From CBDHDJ01 sp965261645 (GTDB lineage Bacteria > Pseudomonadota > Alphaproteobacteria > SHVV01), in the NCBI GenBank assembly GCA_965261645.1, contig CBDHDJ010000001.1, forward strand, positions 124,001-188,000: a DNA stretch of 64,000 nt. The letters are read 5' to 3'. Every line of letters starts with the position of its first letter. Position 1 is the stretch's first letter. The position numbers and the translations under genes are program-made. Shown piece after piece: positions 8,230 through 17,772 of this stretch. The notes below the pieces were generated by a model that searched no databases, was not told where the DNA came from, and saw nothing but the letters and a program-made list of their open reading frames with translations.

Positions 8230-9849
8230 TCAAATCGGCAGGACGGCCGGGCGGCGGCGGTGCAGCCACCACACCACGAGCAGCCTCGTCAGCGTGACCG
8301 CGGTGAAGACCGACGTGCAGATGCCGATCCCCAAGGTCACGGCGAAACCGCGGACCGGCCCAGAGCCGAACTGGAACAGCAGGATCGCCACGATCAGCGT
8401 GGTGAGGTTGGCATCGACAATGGTGGTCAAGGCGCGCCTGTAGCCTGAATCGACCGCCGCAAAGGGCGTCTTGCCCGTGGCGACCTCCTCGCGGATGCGC
8501 TCGAACACGAGCACATTGGCATCGACCGCCATACCGATGGTGAGCACGATGCCGGCGATTCCGGGCAAGGTCAGGGTCGCCTGTAACAGCGACAGGGCAC
8601 CACCTATGAGGGCTATGTTGACGAGCAGCGCGAAATCTGCGGCCAGGCCGAACAGACCGTAAGCCGCAGCCATGAAGACCATGATCAGGATGAAGCCGAC
8701 GATACTGGCCGCCTTGCCCGCGCTGATCGAATCTGCTCCCAGACCGGGGCCGACGGTGCGCTCCTCGAGGATCTTGAGTGGCGCCGGTAACGCGCCGGCG
8801 CGCAGCAGCAGCGCAAGGTCGGTTGCCTCCTGGAACGTGAACCGGCCGCTGATCTGACCGGCGCCGCCCAGGATGGCCTCCCGGATGACCGGCGCGCTGA
8901 TGACCTGGCGGTCGAGCACGATGGCGAAGGGACGGCCGACATTGTCGCGGGTCACCTCGCCAAAGCGCTTGCCGCCGGCCGAGTCGAAGCGGAAATTGAC
9001 AACCGGCTGGCCGGAGCGCGAATCGGTGCCGACCTGCGCATCGATCAGCTGGTCGCCGCTCACCATCACCCGCTTGCGCACGACGTATTGCAAGGGCTGA
9101 CCGGTGGCATCCACCTCGGCTGCATCGTCGAGCAATTCGGAACCCGCGGGCAGGCGGCCCGCGCGCGCATCCTTGACGGTGGTGTTGGGATCGACGAGAC
9201 GGAACACCATTTTCGCGGTCCGCCCGAGCAGGCGCTTGATGCGATCCGGGTCATCAAATCCGGGCAGCTGGACGAGAATGCGCTCGGCGCCCTGGCGTTG
9301 AATGGTGGGCTCGCGCACGCCGGTCTCGTCGATGCGGCGGCGCACGATCTCGATCGACTGTTCAACCGCAGCGCGTCGGGATTCCTCGACCGCTTCCTCG
9401 GTCAGCGCGATGGTGACGCCGCCGTCCTCGCCGATCTCGACCTCGATGTCGCGTTCCGATTGGCCGAACAGGCTGGTGCGGACCGGTGTCGCCAGCTCGT
9501 TCAAGAGGCGCTCGGCGGCCTCAAGATCATCCAGGTTTCTCAGGCGCAGCGCGACGCTGCGGCCGGCCACACCCAATCCTGTATAACCGATACGCGCCTG
9601 GCGGAGAGTCGTGCGCGTGGCATCAACGATGGCTTCGAGCCGCTCCTTGATCAGCGCCTCGACGTCGACCTCGAGCAATAGATGCGAGCCGCCGCGAAGA
9701 TCGAGGCCGAGATTGATCTGTTGATGCGGCAGCCAAACCGGCAGGTTGCCGGCCAGCCGGGAACTTAAGAAATTCGGAGCGACAAAGACGATCCCGGCGA
9801 GACAAACGACGATGACGGTTGTGATCTTCCACCTGGCGAAATACAGCAT
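8230..9849 (-). CDS. secD: SecD, protein translocase subunit
   Basis: A 539-residue partner of SecF with an N-terminal helix, INLGLDLRGGSHLLLEVD, a large periplasmic P1 domain (about 60-340) and a C-terminal RND helix bundle including IVLTIGMAVDANVLVFERIR. It lies 21 bases after yajC, and the order yajC-secD-secF is standard. Confidence 0.97.
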   Translation of the reverse strand: MLYFARWKITTVIVVCLAGIVFVAPNFLSSRLAGNLPVWLPHQQINLGLDLRGGSHLLLEVDVEALIKERLEAIVDATRTTLRQARIGYTGLGVAGRSVALRLRNLDDLEAAERLLNELATPVRTSLFGQSERDIEVEIGEDGGVTIALTEEAVEESRRAAVEQSIEIVRRRIDETGVREPTIQRQGAERILVQLPGFDDPDRIKRLLGRTAKMVFRLVDPNTTVKDARAGRLPAGSELLDDAAEVDATGQPLQYVVRKRVMVSGDQLIDAQVGTDSRSGQPVVNFRFDSAGGKRFGEVTRDNVGRPFAIVLDRQVISAPVIREAILGGAGQISGRFTFQEATDLALLLRAGALPAPLKILEERTVGPGLGADSISAGKAASIVGFILIMVFMAAAYGLFGLAADFALLVNIALIGGALSLLQATLTLPGIAGIVLTIGMAVDANVLVFERIREEVATGKTPFAAVDSGYRRALTTIVDANLTTLIVAILLFQFGSGPVRGFAVTLGIGICTSVFTAVTLTRLLVVWWLHRRRPAVLPI

Positions 9850-9870
9850 CGGCGCACTACATCCAGCTCC

Positions 9871-10281
9871 CTAGCGCTCGCCTTTCCCCGCGCTCGGCGC
9901 ATCATCTTCCTGGTCCGCGCCCTCGTCGTCGTCGTCGTCGCGACCCTTGCCCTTCTTATCGAAGGCCGGCGCGCCCCGGGCCAGCACGTTGGCGAGGGTG
10001 GGACGCGCGATCTCCACGCGAACATCATCGGCAATCTGCACCTGGACACGCTCGTCGTCCATCACTTTGGTCACCCGGCCGATGATGCCGCCGCCGGTGA
10101 CGACATTGTCGCCACGGCGCACCGCGCCGATCATCTCGCGGTGATCCTTGGCCTTTTTCTGTTGCGGACGAATAAGCAGGAAATAGAACACTACGAAGAT
10201 GAGCACGAGGGGCGCCAGGGACAGGAGATCGAAGCCTCCTCCCCCTAGCATGTCTTGGGCGTAGGCCGGAGAAATCACCAT
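9871..10281 (-). CDS. yajC: YajC, preprotein translocase accessory subunit
   Basis: A 136-residue protein with one helix (LLSLAPLVLIFVVFYFLLIR) followed by the family motif RPQQKKAKDH and a YajC soluble domain (VVTGGGIIGRVTKV). The C-terminus is an acidic Asp/Glu tail. The open frame extends further up, but ATG 10279-10281 has AAAGGAG seven bases upstream and gives the normal length. First gene of the yajC-secDF operon. Confidence 0.95.
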   Translation of the reverse strand: MVISPAYAQDMLGGGGFDLLSLAPLVLIFVVFYFLLIRPQQKKAKDHREMIGAVRRGDNVVTGGGIIGRVTKVMDDERVQVQIADDVRVEIARPTLANVLARGAPAFDKKGKGRDDDDDEGADQEDDAPSAGKGER

Positions 10282-10468
10282 TAAGTTCTCCTTTGGAACG
10301 CGTGGGCGAGCTTGGCGGACTATAACGGGAGCCCCCCGGAATGCAAAGACGAAGCGGGGCGCTCGCAGCCTGGGCCGGGCCGCATAAGTTGACCGCGGGA
10401 CGCGTTGTGCTAGGTTCCGTGCGCCCCGCGAGGACGCGCCGCCTTGAAGGGCCCATGACAGCGCAAGC

Positions 10469-11335
10469 GTGCCCGTGATGCAGGATGCCGACCTTTCGCC
10501 GTTGCTCAAACGGATCGCCGAGGCGCTCGAGCGAATCGGCCCCAATTCGACCGGAATCACCGATCTTGCGGCGGCCGATGCGTTCGTCTGGAATGCGGAG
10601 GCCGAGCACCTCGAGGTCGTAGCCGAGGTCAACCTCGTTGCGCTCGAGCTGCTCATCGGCATCGATCGTGTGCGCGATATCCTGATCGAGAACACGCGCC
10701 GCCATGCCGCCGGATACCCCGCCAACAACGCCCTTCTGTGGGGCGCCCGTGGCATGGGCAAGAGCTCGCTGGTCAAAGCGGTCCACGCCGCCATCAATCA
10801 CGCCGCGCCGGGCACGCTGGCGCTGGTCGAGATCCACCGCGAGGACATCAACTCGCTGCCGCTTCTGTTGAAAGTCCTCCGCGCGAGCGAGCGGCGCTGT
10901 GTGTTGTTTTGCGACGATCTTTCGTTCGACGGTCAGGACACGAGCTACAAATCGCTGAAAGCCGTGCTCGAAGGCGGAATTGAAGGCCGGCCCAGCAACG
11001 TCCTGCTCTATGCCACATCGAACCGCCGCCACCTGATGCTGCGAGAGATGATCGAGAATGAGCGCTCCACAGCCATCCATCCTTCCGATTCCGTCGACGA
11101 AAAGGTCTCGATCTCGGATCGCTTCGGCCTGTGGCTCGGCTTTCATGCCTGCAGCCAGGACGATTATCTCGCCATTATCGAATCTTACGCAAAGCGCTAT
11201 GGCCTCAAGCTCGATGGCGAGCAGATGCGCGCCGAGTCCATCGAATGGTCGGTCACGCGCGGCGCCCGCTCCGGCCGCGTGGCCTGGCAGTACGTCCAGG
11301 ACCTCGCCGGACGCCTCGCCGTACGCATCGATTAG
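10469..11335 (+). CDS. DUF815 family AAA-type ATPase
   Basis: A 288-residue P-loop ATPase of the DUF815 family, divergent from yajC. Walker A is GARGMGKSSL, Walker B VLFCDDLSF, and a sensor-like segment YATSNRRHLM follows. The family is broadly conserved in proteobacteria without an assigned reaction. The start is GTG 10469; an in-frame ATG at 10478 is equally possible, and neither has a strong ribosome site. It converges on the nlpD-like gene with only 6 bases between. Confidence 0.85.
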   Translation: MPVMQDADLSPLLKRIAEALERIGPNSTGITDLAAADAFVWNAEAEHLEVVAEVNLVALELLIGIDRVRDILIENTRRHAAGYPANNALLWGARGMGKSSLVKAVHAAINHAAPGTLALVEIHREDINSLPLLLKVLRASERRCVLFCDDLSFDGQDTSYKSLKAVLEGGIEGRPSNVLLYATSNRRHLMLREMIENERSTAIHPSDSVDEKVSISDRFGLWLGFHACSQDDYLAIIESYAKRYGLKLDGEQMRAESIEWSVTRGARSGRVAWQYVQDLAGRLAVRID

Positions 11336-11341
11336 GCCTGG

Positions 11342-12229
11342 CTAAGCCTGGCTGTCCGGCAAGTAGCGCAGCGGATCGACGGCTTCGGTGCCGTTGCGAA
11401 TCTCAAAGTGGAGTTTGGGCAGGGCGACATTATCCGTCGCCCCGCCACGCGCGATGGTTTGTCCCTGACGGACGACGTCGCCGCGCCGGACCAGGATCTC
11501 CTCATTATGGGCGTAGGCGGTGATCCAGCCACCCTCATGGCGAATCAGCAGGAGGTGGCCGAGGCCGCGAAGACCGTTGCCGGCGTACGCGACGACTCCG
11601 GACCCGGCCGCGCGCACCGCAGCGCCCGGCGTCACGGCGATATCGATCCCGTCATTGTGGATGCCGCCCGTCTTGGGACCGAACGATGAGAGGATACGGC
11701 CCTCGACCGGCCAGGAAAACGCGCCGCGCGGCGTTGCCACGAGTTCAAGCGTCCGGCTTGGCGCCTGATCATCGCCACCAGCGCGGGCAGCGTTCAGGCG
11801 AAGCCGTTGGCCGACCTTGATGGTGTAGGGGCGTTTGAGGCCGTTGAGTTTTGCCAATCGGTAGACATCGATGCGGTAACGGCGCGAAATGCCATAGAGC
11901 GTGTCGCCCGCGGCCGCGGTATGGAACCGGGCCTCGGGCAATTTGAGGACCTGCCCGACACGGAGCAGATAAGGCGCTGACAGCTCGTTGAGCGCGATGA
12001 TGTTGCGCACCGAGACGCCGTTTCGCCGCGCGATCGCATAGACCGTATCGCCGGAGCCCACCCTAACCGATCCTGTGGCCGGTGTTCCGGCTCCGGTCGA
12101 GGAATCGGGCGTCAATCCCTTCAGCACCACCGGCGCTGGCGCATCGCTCGTGCACGCGACGAAGGCGCAAGCCACCACGCATAGGCCGATCATGAGGGCG
12201 CCTCTCATCACGGCGCGGCGTCCGGTCAT
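11342..12229 (-). CDS. NlpD-like lipoprotein: two LysM domains plus degenerate M23 (LytM) domain
   Basis: About 295 residues. The signal peptide ends in lipobox AFVAC (Cys lipidated), followed by two LysM repeats (VRVGSGDTVYAIARRNGVSV and FHTAAAGDTLYGISRRYRID) that bind peptidoglycan. A C-terminal LytM/M23 domain starts near FSWPVEGRI. It keeps HNDGIDIA, but the final HxH site reads KLHFEIR, lacking the first His. The same change in E. coli NlpD makes it an amidase activator rather than an enzyme, so a role in cell-separation amidase control is likely. Start uncertain: ATG 12229 chosen; a TTG at 12256 and an ATG at 12208 are alternatives. Confidence 0.85.
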   Translation of the reverse strand: MTGRRAVMRGALMIGLCVVACAFVACTSDAPAPVVLKGLTPDSSTGAGTPATGSVRVGSGDTVYAIARRNGVSVRNIIALNELSAPYLLRVGQVLKLPEARFHTAAAGDTLYGISRRYRIDVYRLAKLNGLKRPYTIKVGQRLRLNAARAGGDDQAPSRTLELVATPRGAFSWPVEGRILSSFGPKTGGIHNDGIDIAVTPGAAVRAAGSGVVAYAGNGLRGLGHLLLIRHEGGWITAYAHNEEILVRRGDVVRQGQTIARGGATDNVALPKLHFEIRNGTEAVDPLRYLPDSQA

Positions 12230-12269
12230 GATCGCGATCGTTGAGCCCAACGCCAAGACCCTCTCCGCC

Positions 12270-12911
12270 TCAATGCCCTTTTTCCACCCCTTCCACCAGC
12301 GGTACGAACCTCACCGACAGAAGCTCCTCCGCATCGAAGCCCTCCTCGCGGCGGCTGACACGAACGAGTTGCTGTGTCCAGCCGCTCTCGCCGATGGGCA
12401 GCACCATGAGACCGTCGATCGTCAGCTGTTCGACCAGGATCGGCGGGACGTCAACCGCCGCCGCCGTCACGATGATGCGATCGAAGGGCGCTTGTTCGGG
12501 CCAGCCCTTCGACCCATCGCCGTAGCGCGTGGTGATGTTGGCATGGCCGAGGTCCTTGAACCGCGCCTCCGCCCGGCGCAGCAGCGATTGGTAACGCTCG
12601 ATGGTGTAGATGCGCCGGCACAGCTTGGCGAGAACCGCGGTCTGGTAGCCCGAACCCGTGCCGATCTCAAGGACCTTCATGCGGTCCCCCACATCGAGCG
12701 CCTCGGTCATGAAGGCGACGACGTAGGGTTGACTGATGGTCTGGCCGTCCTCAATCGGGAGCGCCGAGTTGTTGTAGGCGCGGTCCTCGAACGTCGGCGG
12801 CACAAAGCGCTCGCGCGGTACGCGTTCGATCGCCGAAATGACTCGGGTGTCGGTGATGCCCTCGCGGCGCAGCTCCATGATGAGGCGAATGACGTGCGAT
12901 TCATCCGTCAC
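12270..12911 (-). CDS. pcm: Protein-L-isoaspartate O-methyltransferase
   Basis: SAM-dependent repair enzyme that methylates isoaspartyl residues of aged proteins. 213 residues with PRERFVPPTFEDRAYNNSAL, the SAM-binding LEIGTGSGYQTAVLA and the family VPILVEQL-like segment (VPPILVEQLTIDG). GTG 12909-12911 overlaps the surE stop (GTGA arrangement), so the two are translationally coupled, as in many proteobacteria. Confidence 0.94.
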   Translation of the reverse strand: MTDESHVIRLIMELRREGITDTRVISAIERVPRERFVPPTFEDRAYNNSALPIEDGQTISQPYVVAFMTEALDVGDRMKVLEIGTGSGYQTAVLAKLCRRIYTIERYQSLLRRAEARFKDLGHANITTRYGDGSKGWPEQAPFDRIIVTAAAVDVPPILVEQLTIDGLMVLPIGESGWTQQLVRVSRREEGFDAEELLSVRFVPLVEGVEKGH

Positions 12912-13693
12912 TTGAACGCCGCCCGCAAGGCCCGACGCGTGGCGCCGTGCGTGAGATCGAGATGGAGCGGCGTGACCGAAATGGCGTGCTCGGTGATTGC
13001 CGCGAGATCGGTGCCGCGCGGCGGCGATCCGAAATGGCGGCGAAAGCCGATCCAGTAGTAGGGCACGCCGCGCGCATCGACCCGATCGTCGATGACCAGA
13101 TCGGCGGCGTCCCGCCTGCCCTGCACCGTCACTTGGAGTCCCATGACCTGGCTCGCGACGGTGTTGGGAAAATTGACGTTGATCAGCACGTCGCTCTGCC
13201 AGCCGATCCTGAGGAGCTTGCGGATCAGCGCCGGGGCGTGGTGCTCGGCGGTCGCCCATTTCACCGGATGGGGGAAGCGAAAGACCTGGCTCAAGGCGAT
13301 CGAGGGGATGCCGAGCAACGCGCCCTCCATGGCCGCGGCAACGGTGCCGGAATAAGTCACGTCTTCGCCCAGATTGGCGCCGAGGTTGATGCCCGACATC
13401 AGAAGCGACGGCCGCTTGCCCTTGACGATGTGGTTGAACGCCATCAGGACCGCGTCGGTCGGCGTGCCGTCCACGGCGAAGCGCCGGGCCGAAATCTTGC
13501 GGATGCGCAGTGGCTCGGTGAGCGTCAGCGAGTGGGCGGCGCCGCTCTGCTCCGATTGCGGCGCCACCACCCAGACATCCTTGCTGATCGTCCGGGCGAC
13601 CCGTTCCAGCGCCTTCAGGCCCGGCGAATCGATGCCGTCGTCGTTGGACAAAAGGATCCGGAGATCCGACAAGCGCGACCGGCGCTTAGCCAT
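12908..13693 (-). CDS. surE: SurE, 5'/3'-nucleotidase
   Basis: A 261-residue nucleoside monophosphatase, starting at ATG 13693 (MAKRRSRLSDLRILLSNDDG). The metal-binding signature LLSNDDGIDSPG and a later SGINLGANLGEDVTYSGTV are typical and complete. Its start overlaps the serS stop by 8 bases. Confidence 0.95.
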   Translation of the reverse strand: MAKRRSRLSDLRILLSNDDGIDSPGLKALERVARTISKDVWVVAPQSEQSGAAHSLTLTEPLRIRKISARRFAVDGTPTDAVLMAFNHIVKGKRPSLLMSGINLGANLGEDVTYSGTVAAAMEGALLGIPSIALSQVFRFPHPVKWATAEHHAPALIRKLLRIGWQSDVLINVNFPNTVASQVMGLQVTVQGRRDAADLVIDDRVDARGVPYYWIGFRRHFGSPPRGTDLAAITEHAISVTPLHLDLTHGATRRALRAAFK

Positions 13694-14981
13694 CGGGCGC
13701 GATGACCTCGCGCTTGCCCATATAGGGCCTGAGCGCCTCGGGAATCTCGACCGTGCCATCGGCCTGCTGATAGTTCTCGAGCACCGCAATCAGGGTGCGG
13801 CCGACGGCGAGGCCCGAGCCGTTGAGGGTGTGGACGAACGCCGTCCCCTTGCCGCTGCCGGGCCGGAAGCGGGCGTTCATGCGCCGGGCCTGAAAATCGC
13901 CGCAGTTGGAGCAGCTCGAAATCTCGCGGTACCTTGCCTGGCCCGGCAGCCACACCTCGATGTCGTAGGTCTTGCGCGCGGCAAAACCCATATCGCTGGT
14001 CGCAAGCGTGACGACGCGGTAGGGAAGATCGAGCCGCTTCAAGACTTCCTCGGCGGCATTCGTCATGCGCTCGTGCTCGGCCTCGGACTCGTCGGGCCGG
14101 GTGATGCTGACGAGCTCCACCTTGTCGAACTGGTGTTGGCGGATCATGCCGCGGGTGTCCTTGCCGGCGGCGCCCGCCTCGGCGCGAAAGCATGGGGTTA
14201 AGGCGGTGACGCGCAGGGGCAGGTTTTCGGCCTCGAGAATCTGCTCGCGCACGAGATTGGTGAGCGGCACCTCGGCGGTCGGAATGAGCCAGAGGCAATC
14301 GCCCGCGTCATCATTTTTGCCCATCGCGAACAGATCATCAGCGAATTTGGGGAGCTGCCCGGTGCCGAAGGCTGCGGCATCGCGGACCAAGATCGGCGGC
14401 ACCACCTCCTGGTAGCCGAACTCCTGGGTTTGCAGATCGAGCATGAAGGCGCCCAAGGCGCGATCGAGTCGCGCCAACGCACCCTTGAGCACGACGAAAC
14501 GCGCGCCCGACATCCGCGCCGCCGCCGCGAAATCCATCAGGCCGAGCGCTTCGCCAATGTCGAAATGCTCCCTGGGCTCGAAATTGAAGTTTTTGGGCTC
14601 ACCGACGCGGCGCAACTCAACATTCGAACGCTCGTCGGGCCCGACCGGCACATCTTTATCGGCCAAGTTTGGAAATTGAGCTAAGAGATCGGCGAGCTCG
14701 CCGGCGAGCTGCCGCACGTCGTCCTCGCCGTCCTGGATAGCGCTCTTGAGGGTTGCGACCTCGGCGATCTCCGAATCCGCGTTTTCGCCGCGGCTTTTTA
14801 TGGCGCCTATTTCGGTGTTAGCCGCATTTCGATCCGCCTTCGCGCGCTGCAGCGTGGTCTGGCAGTCACGTAGACGCTTGTCGAGGTCGAGAACGAGAGA
14901 TGACGCGGGGTCGAGCCCCCGTTTCGCCAGGCCTTCGTCGAAAGCCTCGGGGTGATCCCGGATCCACTTGATATCGAACAT
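13686..14981 (-). CDS. serS: Seryl-tRNA synthetase
   Basis: A 431-residue class II synthetase. The N-terminal coiled-coil arm starts MFDIKWIRDHPEAFDEGL. Motif 2 includes CFRAEAGAAGKDTRGMIRQH, and motif 3 is near NGSGLAVGRTLIAVLENYQ. The gene is intact and heads the serS-surE-pcm set. Confidence 0.97.
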   Translation of the reverse strand: MFDIKWIRDHPEAFDEGLAKRGLDPASSLVLDLDKRLRDCQTTLQRAKADRNAANTEIGAIKSRGENADSEIAEVATLKSAIQDGEDDVRQLAGELADLLAQFPNLADKDVPVGPDERSNVELRRVGEPKNFNFEPREHFDIGEALGLMDFAAAARMSGARFVVLKGALARLDRALGAFMLDLQTQEFGYQEVVPPILVRDAAAFGTGQLPKFADDLFAMGKNDDAGDCLWLIPTAEVPLTNLVREQILEAENLPLRVTALTPCFRAEAGAAGKDTRGMIRQHQFDKVELVSITRPDESEAEHERMTNAAEEVLKRLDLPYRVVTLATSDMGFAARKTYDIEVWLPGQARYREISSCSNCGDFQARRMNARFRPGSGKGTAFVHTLNGSGLAVGRTLIAVLENYQQADGTVEIPEALRPYMGKREVIAPDG

Positions 14982-15065
14982 TGCCAGAGAAAACTCGGAG
15001 ACACCGTACCGCCGCTTGCGCGCGCCCTATATACGCCGCAATCGCGGCACCGTCCACCGGGAGTG

Positions 15066-15869
15066 CTAGCTCGTTTCGGACTCCGCCTCGGCGCGCGCAC
15101 GCTGGCGCTCGACCACGCGTACGCAGAAGATCGAAATTTCGTAGAGCAACAGGATCGGAATGCCGAGGCCGATCTGGCTGATCACGTCGGGCGGCGTGAG
15201 AAAGGCGGCGGCGACGAAGGTGATGACGATGGCGTATTTGCGCTTGCTCTTGAGCATCTGCGAGGTGATCAGGCCCGCGCGCGCGAGAAGCGTCATCACC
15301 ACGGGCAACTGGAAGGAGAGGCCGAAGGCGAAAATGAGCTTCATGACGAGCGCGAGATACTCGTTCACCTTGGGCTCGAGCTGAATCGCCAGGGTATCGA
15401 CGCCGCCGAGCGACTCGAAGCTTATGAAGAACGACCAGGCGAGCGGGAAGATCACGTAGTAGGCGAGCGCCGCGCCCATGAGGAACAGCACCGGCGTAGC
15501 GAACAGAAACGGCAGGAAGGCCCGCCTCTCGTTCTTGTAGAGCCCGGGCGCCGCGAATATCCAAATCTGGCTCGCCAAAATCGGAAACGAAACGAAAGCG
15601 GCGCCGAAGAACGCGACCTTGAGATAGGTGAAGAACGCTTCGTGCAGGCCGGTGTAGATCATGCGCCGGCCCTCCTCGCCCTCGTAGAGATCGGCGAGCG
15701 GCTGAACGAGAAAGGCGTAAACCTCTTCGGCGACGATGTAACAGAGCACGAAGGCGACCGCGAAGGCGATGCCGGAATAGACAAGGCGGCGGCGCAGCTC
15801 GATCAGATGATCGAGCAGCGGCATCGCTTTCTCCTCGCCGGTCGATTCCGCCGCGTGGGTATCGGCCAT
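15066..15869 (-). CDS. tatC: TatC, twin-arginine translocase subunit
   Basis: The six-helix receptor of the Tat system for folded proteins. It has PLLDHLIELRRRLVYS at the N-terminus, ending in KNERRAFLPF for the first half and FGLSFQLPVV later, all family-typical. The tatB stop abuts the start: GTG at 15872 and ATG at 15869 are both possible. Confidence 0.97.
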   Translation of the reverse strand: MADTHAAESTGEEKAMPLLDHLIELRRRLVYSGIAFAVAFVLCYIVAEEVYAFLVQPLADLYEGEEGRRMIYTGLHEAFFTYLKVAFFGAAFVSFPILASQIWIFAAPGLYKNERRAFLPFLFATPVLFLMGAALAYYVIFPLAWSFFISFESLGGVDTLAIQLEPKVNEYLALVMKLIFAFGLSFQLPVVMTLLARAGLITSQMLKSKRKYAIVITFVAAAFLTPPDVISQIGLGIPILLLYEISIFCVRVVERQRARAEAESETS

Positions 15870-15872
15870 CAC

Positions 15873-16298
15873 TTACGACCCGACTTGGCGCTTGGCCGCA
15901 GCCCCGTCCTGTTGAGCGGGCTGGTCGCCCGGCGCTTCTTTCGTCGCGGGCGCAGTCGGGTTCTTCTCGTCCGCGGCGCCGGCCTCTTTCGCCGCCGCCG
16001 GGCCCTGATCGAGCAGGCCCGAATCGCTGCCCGTGGGATCGGTCATGCTGTCCACGGTTTTCTCGAGGGCTTGGCCGGGTTTGAAACTGGTCGCCTGCTC
16101 GACGCCCTTTTTGATCTCGTCGAGCTCCGCCTCCTCGGCGATCTGATCAAGGCTCCGGTGGAATTCGCGGGCGACCGAGCGTGCGCTCGCCACCCACCGC
16201 CCGGTGGTGCGCAGGACCTTCGGTAAGTCCCTCGGACCAACGACAACGATCACGACAACCGCGATCATCAGCATTTCGGTCCAACCTATGTCGAACAT
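15873..16298 (-). CDS. tatB: TatB, twin-arginine translocase subunit
   Basis: A 141-residue protein starting MFDIGWTEMLMIAVVVIVVV, then GPRDLPKVLRTTGRWV, the amphipathic helix typical of TatB. The C-terminal third is a disordered Ala/Pro/Glu/Lys tail. It is directly followed by tatC. Confidence 0.95.
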   Translation of the reverse strand: MFDIGWTEMLMIAVVVIVVVGPRDLPKVLRTTGRWVASARSVAREFHRSLDQIAEEAELDEIKKGVEQATSFKPGQALEKTVDSMTDPTGSDSGLLDQGPAAAKEAGAADEKNPTAPATKEAPGDQPAQQDGAAAKRQVGS

Positions 16299-16350
16299 GA
16301 CGATTTAGATGTGGGCCAGGTCTCCCGGCCATGCCGCCGGACGGCGCCGC

Positions 16351-16596
16351 CTAGCCGTTTGAGGCTTTGCTTTTTTCAGCAGCGCCTTCACTCGCCGCCG
16401 TGGTGGCCGCGCCTGCCTCCGCGTCGATGACCTTGCTCGTGGCGTCCCCAACCTGCTTGTCGCTCTCCGCCATACCTCTTTTGAAGCTTTTGATGCCCGT
16501 GGCCATCTCGCCCATGAGACCGGCGATTTTGCCGCGGCCGAACAACAGGAGAACCAACACCAAAACGATGAGGATTTGCCAGAAACTTGGCGCCAT
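16351..16596 (-). CDS. tatA: TatA, twin-arginine translocase pore subunit
   Basis: An 81-residue protein: one membrane helix (WQILIVLVLVLLLFGRGKIA), an amphipathic helix with MGEMATGIKSFKRGM, then an Ala/Glu-rich tail. First gene of tatABC. It lies 101 bases after the iron transporter ATPase gene on the same strand. Confidence 0.96.
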   Translation of the reverse strand: MAPSFWQILIVLVLVLLLFGRGKIAGLMGEMATGIKSFKRGMAESDKQVGDATSKVIDAEAGAATTAASEGAAEKSKASNG

Positions 16597-16697
16597 CAGC
16601 AGTAACTCCCTATTTTCCCGGCCTTTCCGCGAGTAGCGATAATGGCAGAAAGGCGTAGGGCGCGCAACGTCGCCCGCCGCACCGCTCCACCCTGACG

Positions 16698-17765
16698 CTA
16701 ATCCCCCCCGGTTTTGGGGTAAACGAACGTCTGATCGCGGTCGAGCCGGATGGCCACGGTGTCCCCGGGTTTGGGCGCCAAGGGTCCGATCATGTGCGCG
16801 AGGAGAACCACGGCCCTGTCGCTGGCCAGCGCGAGATGAACCAGCCGATAGGAGCCGAGCGGGCGTGCGGACAGAACTTGGGCCTGAACGACATCGGGTG
16901 ATTCCGGCGCCCCACCCGCCCCGTCGACCAACAGCGCCTCGGGACGGATCAGGACCTCGACCGCTGCGCCCTCCGCCAAGCCATTGGCCGCAATAGGTCC
17001 GAACGGACTCGCCACCGTACCGGCCCGAACGGTTCCATCCAACGCGTTCACCTCACTGAAGAACTTCGCCGTAAAGGCATTGGCTGGATGGGCGTAGATG
17101 TCGTCGGGCGGGGCGATCTGCTGGATGATCCCCTGGCGCATGACCGCAATCCGGTCGGCCATGCGCATCGCCTGCCCGGGATCGTGGGTCACCAGCAGCG
17201 TCGTCGTGCCGGTTTCCTTGAGCAGCGTGAAGGTATCCGCGCAGACCTCCTCGCGCAGGCGAACATCGAGGTTCGAGAACGGCTCGTCCATCAACATCAG
17301 CGTGGGATTGGGCGCCAGCGCCCGGGCGAGGGCAATGCGCTGCTGCTGCCCGCCGGAAAGCGTGTGCGGGTAGGATTGGGCGTGGCCCGCCATCCGCACC
17401 CGAGCCAACATGTCGAGCGCCCGGCGCTGGGCACCATCGCGCGCACGCCACTTGAGGCCAAAGGTCACGTTCTCGAGGACGTTGAGATGGGGAAACAGGG
17501 CATAGTCCTGGAAGACCAGCCCCACGCCGCGCTCCTCCGGCGGCAGCGACACCGATGCACCGGCGACCAACTGATCGCCGATCGTCACGCGTCCGGTCTG
17601 CACCTCCTCGAGGCCGGCGACGATGCGCAGCGTCGTTGTCTTGCCGCAGCCCGACGGGCCCACAAGGCAGACGATTTCGCCATCCTCGACCGTCAGACTG
17701 ATATCGGTGATGACAGTGAGGTTGCCGAAGGCGTGACTGACGTGTTCGAGCTTGAGACCTGACAT
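16698..17765 (-). CDS. fbpC: Ferric iron ABC transporter ATPase (FbpC/PotA-like)
   Basis: A 355-residue ABC ATPase from ATG 17765 (MSGLKLEHVSHAFGNL). Walker A is GPSGCGKTTTL (about 36-46), the signature LSGGQQQRIALARAL, Walker B LMLMDEPFSNLD and a C-terminal TOBE domain. It starts 7 bases after the permease stop. Operon context (permease, Tyr-Tyr iron-binding protein) supports ferric iron as substrate. Confidence 0.9.
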   Translation of the reverse strand: MSGLKLEHVSHAFGNLTVITDISLTVEDGEIVCLVGPSGCGKTTTLRIVAGLEEVQTGRVTIGDQLVAGASVSLPPEERGVGLVFQDYALFPHLNVLENVTFGLKWRARDGAQRRALDMLARVRMAGHAQSYPHTLSGGQQQRIALARALAPNPTLMLMDEPFSNLDVRLREEVCADTFTLLKETGTTTLLVTHDPGQAMRMADRIAVMRQGIIQQIAPPDDIYAHPANAFTAKFFSEVNALDGTVRAGTVASPFGPIAANGLAEGAAVEVLIRPEALLVDGAGGAPESPDVVQAQVLSARPLGSYRLVHLALASDRAVVLLAHMIGPLAPKPGDTVAIRLDRDQTFVYPKTGGD

Positions 17766-17772
17766 CCTCTCG

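Noticed and set aside
14952..16226. A 424-codon plus-strand open frame
   Set aside because: Antisense shadow of tatC and tatB.
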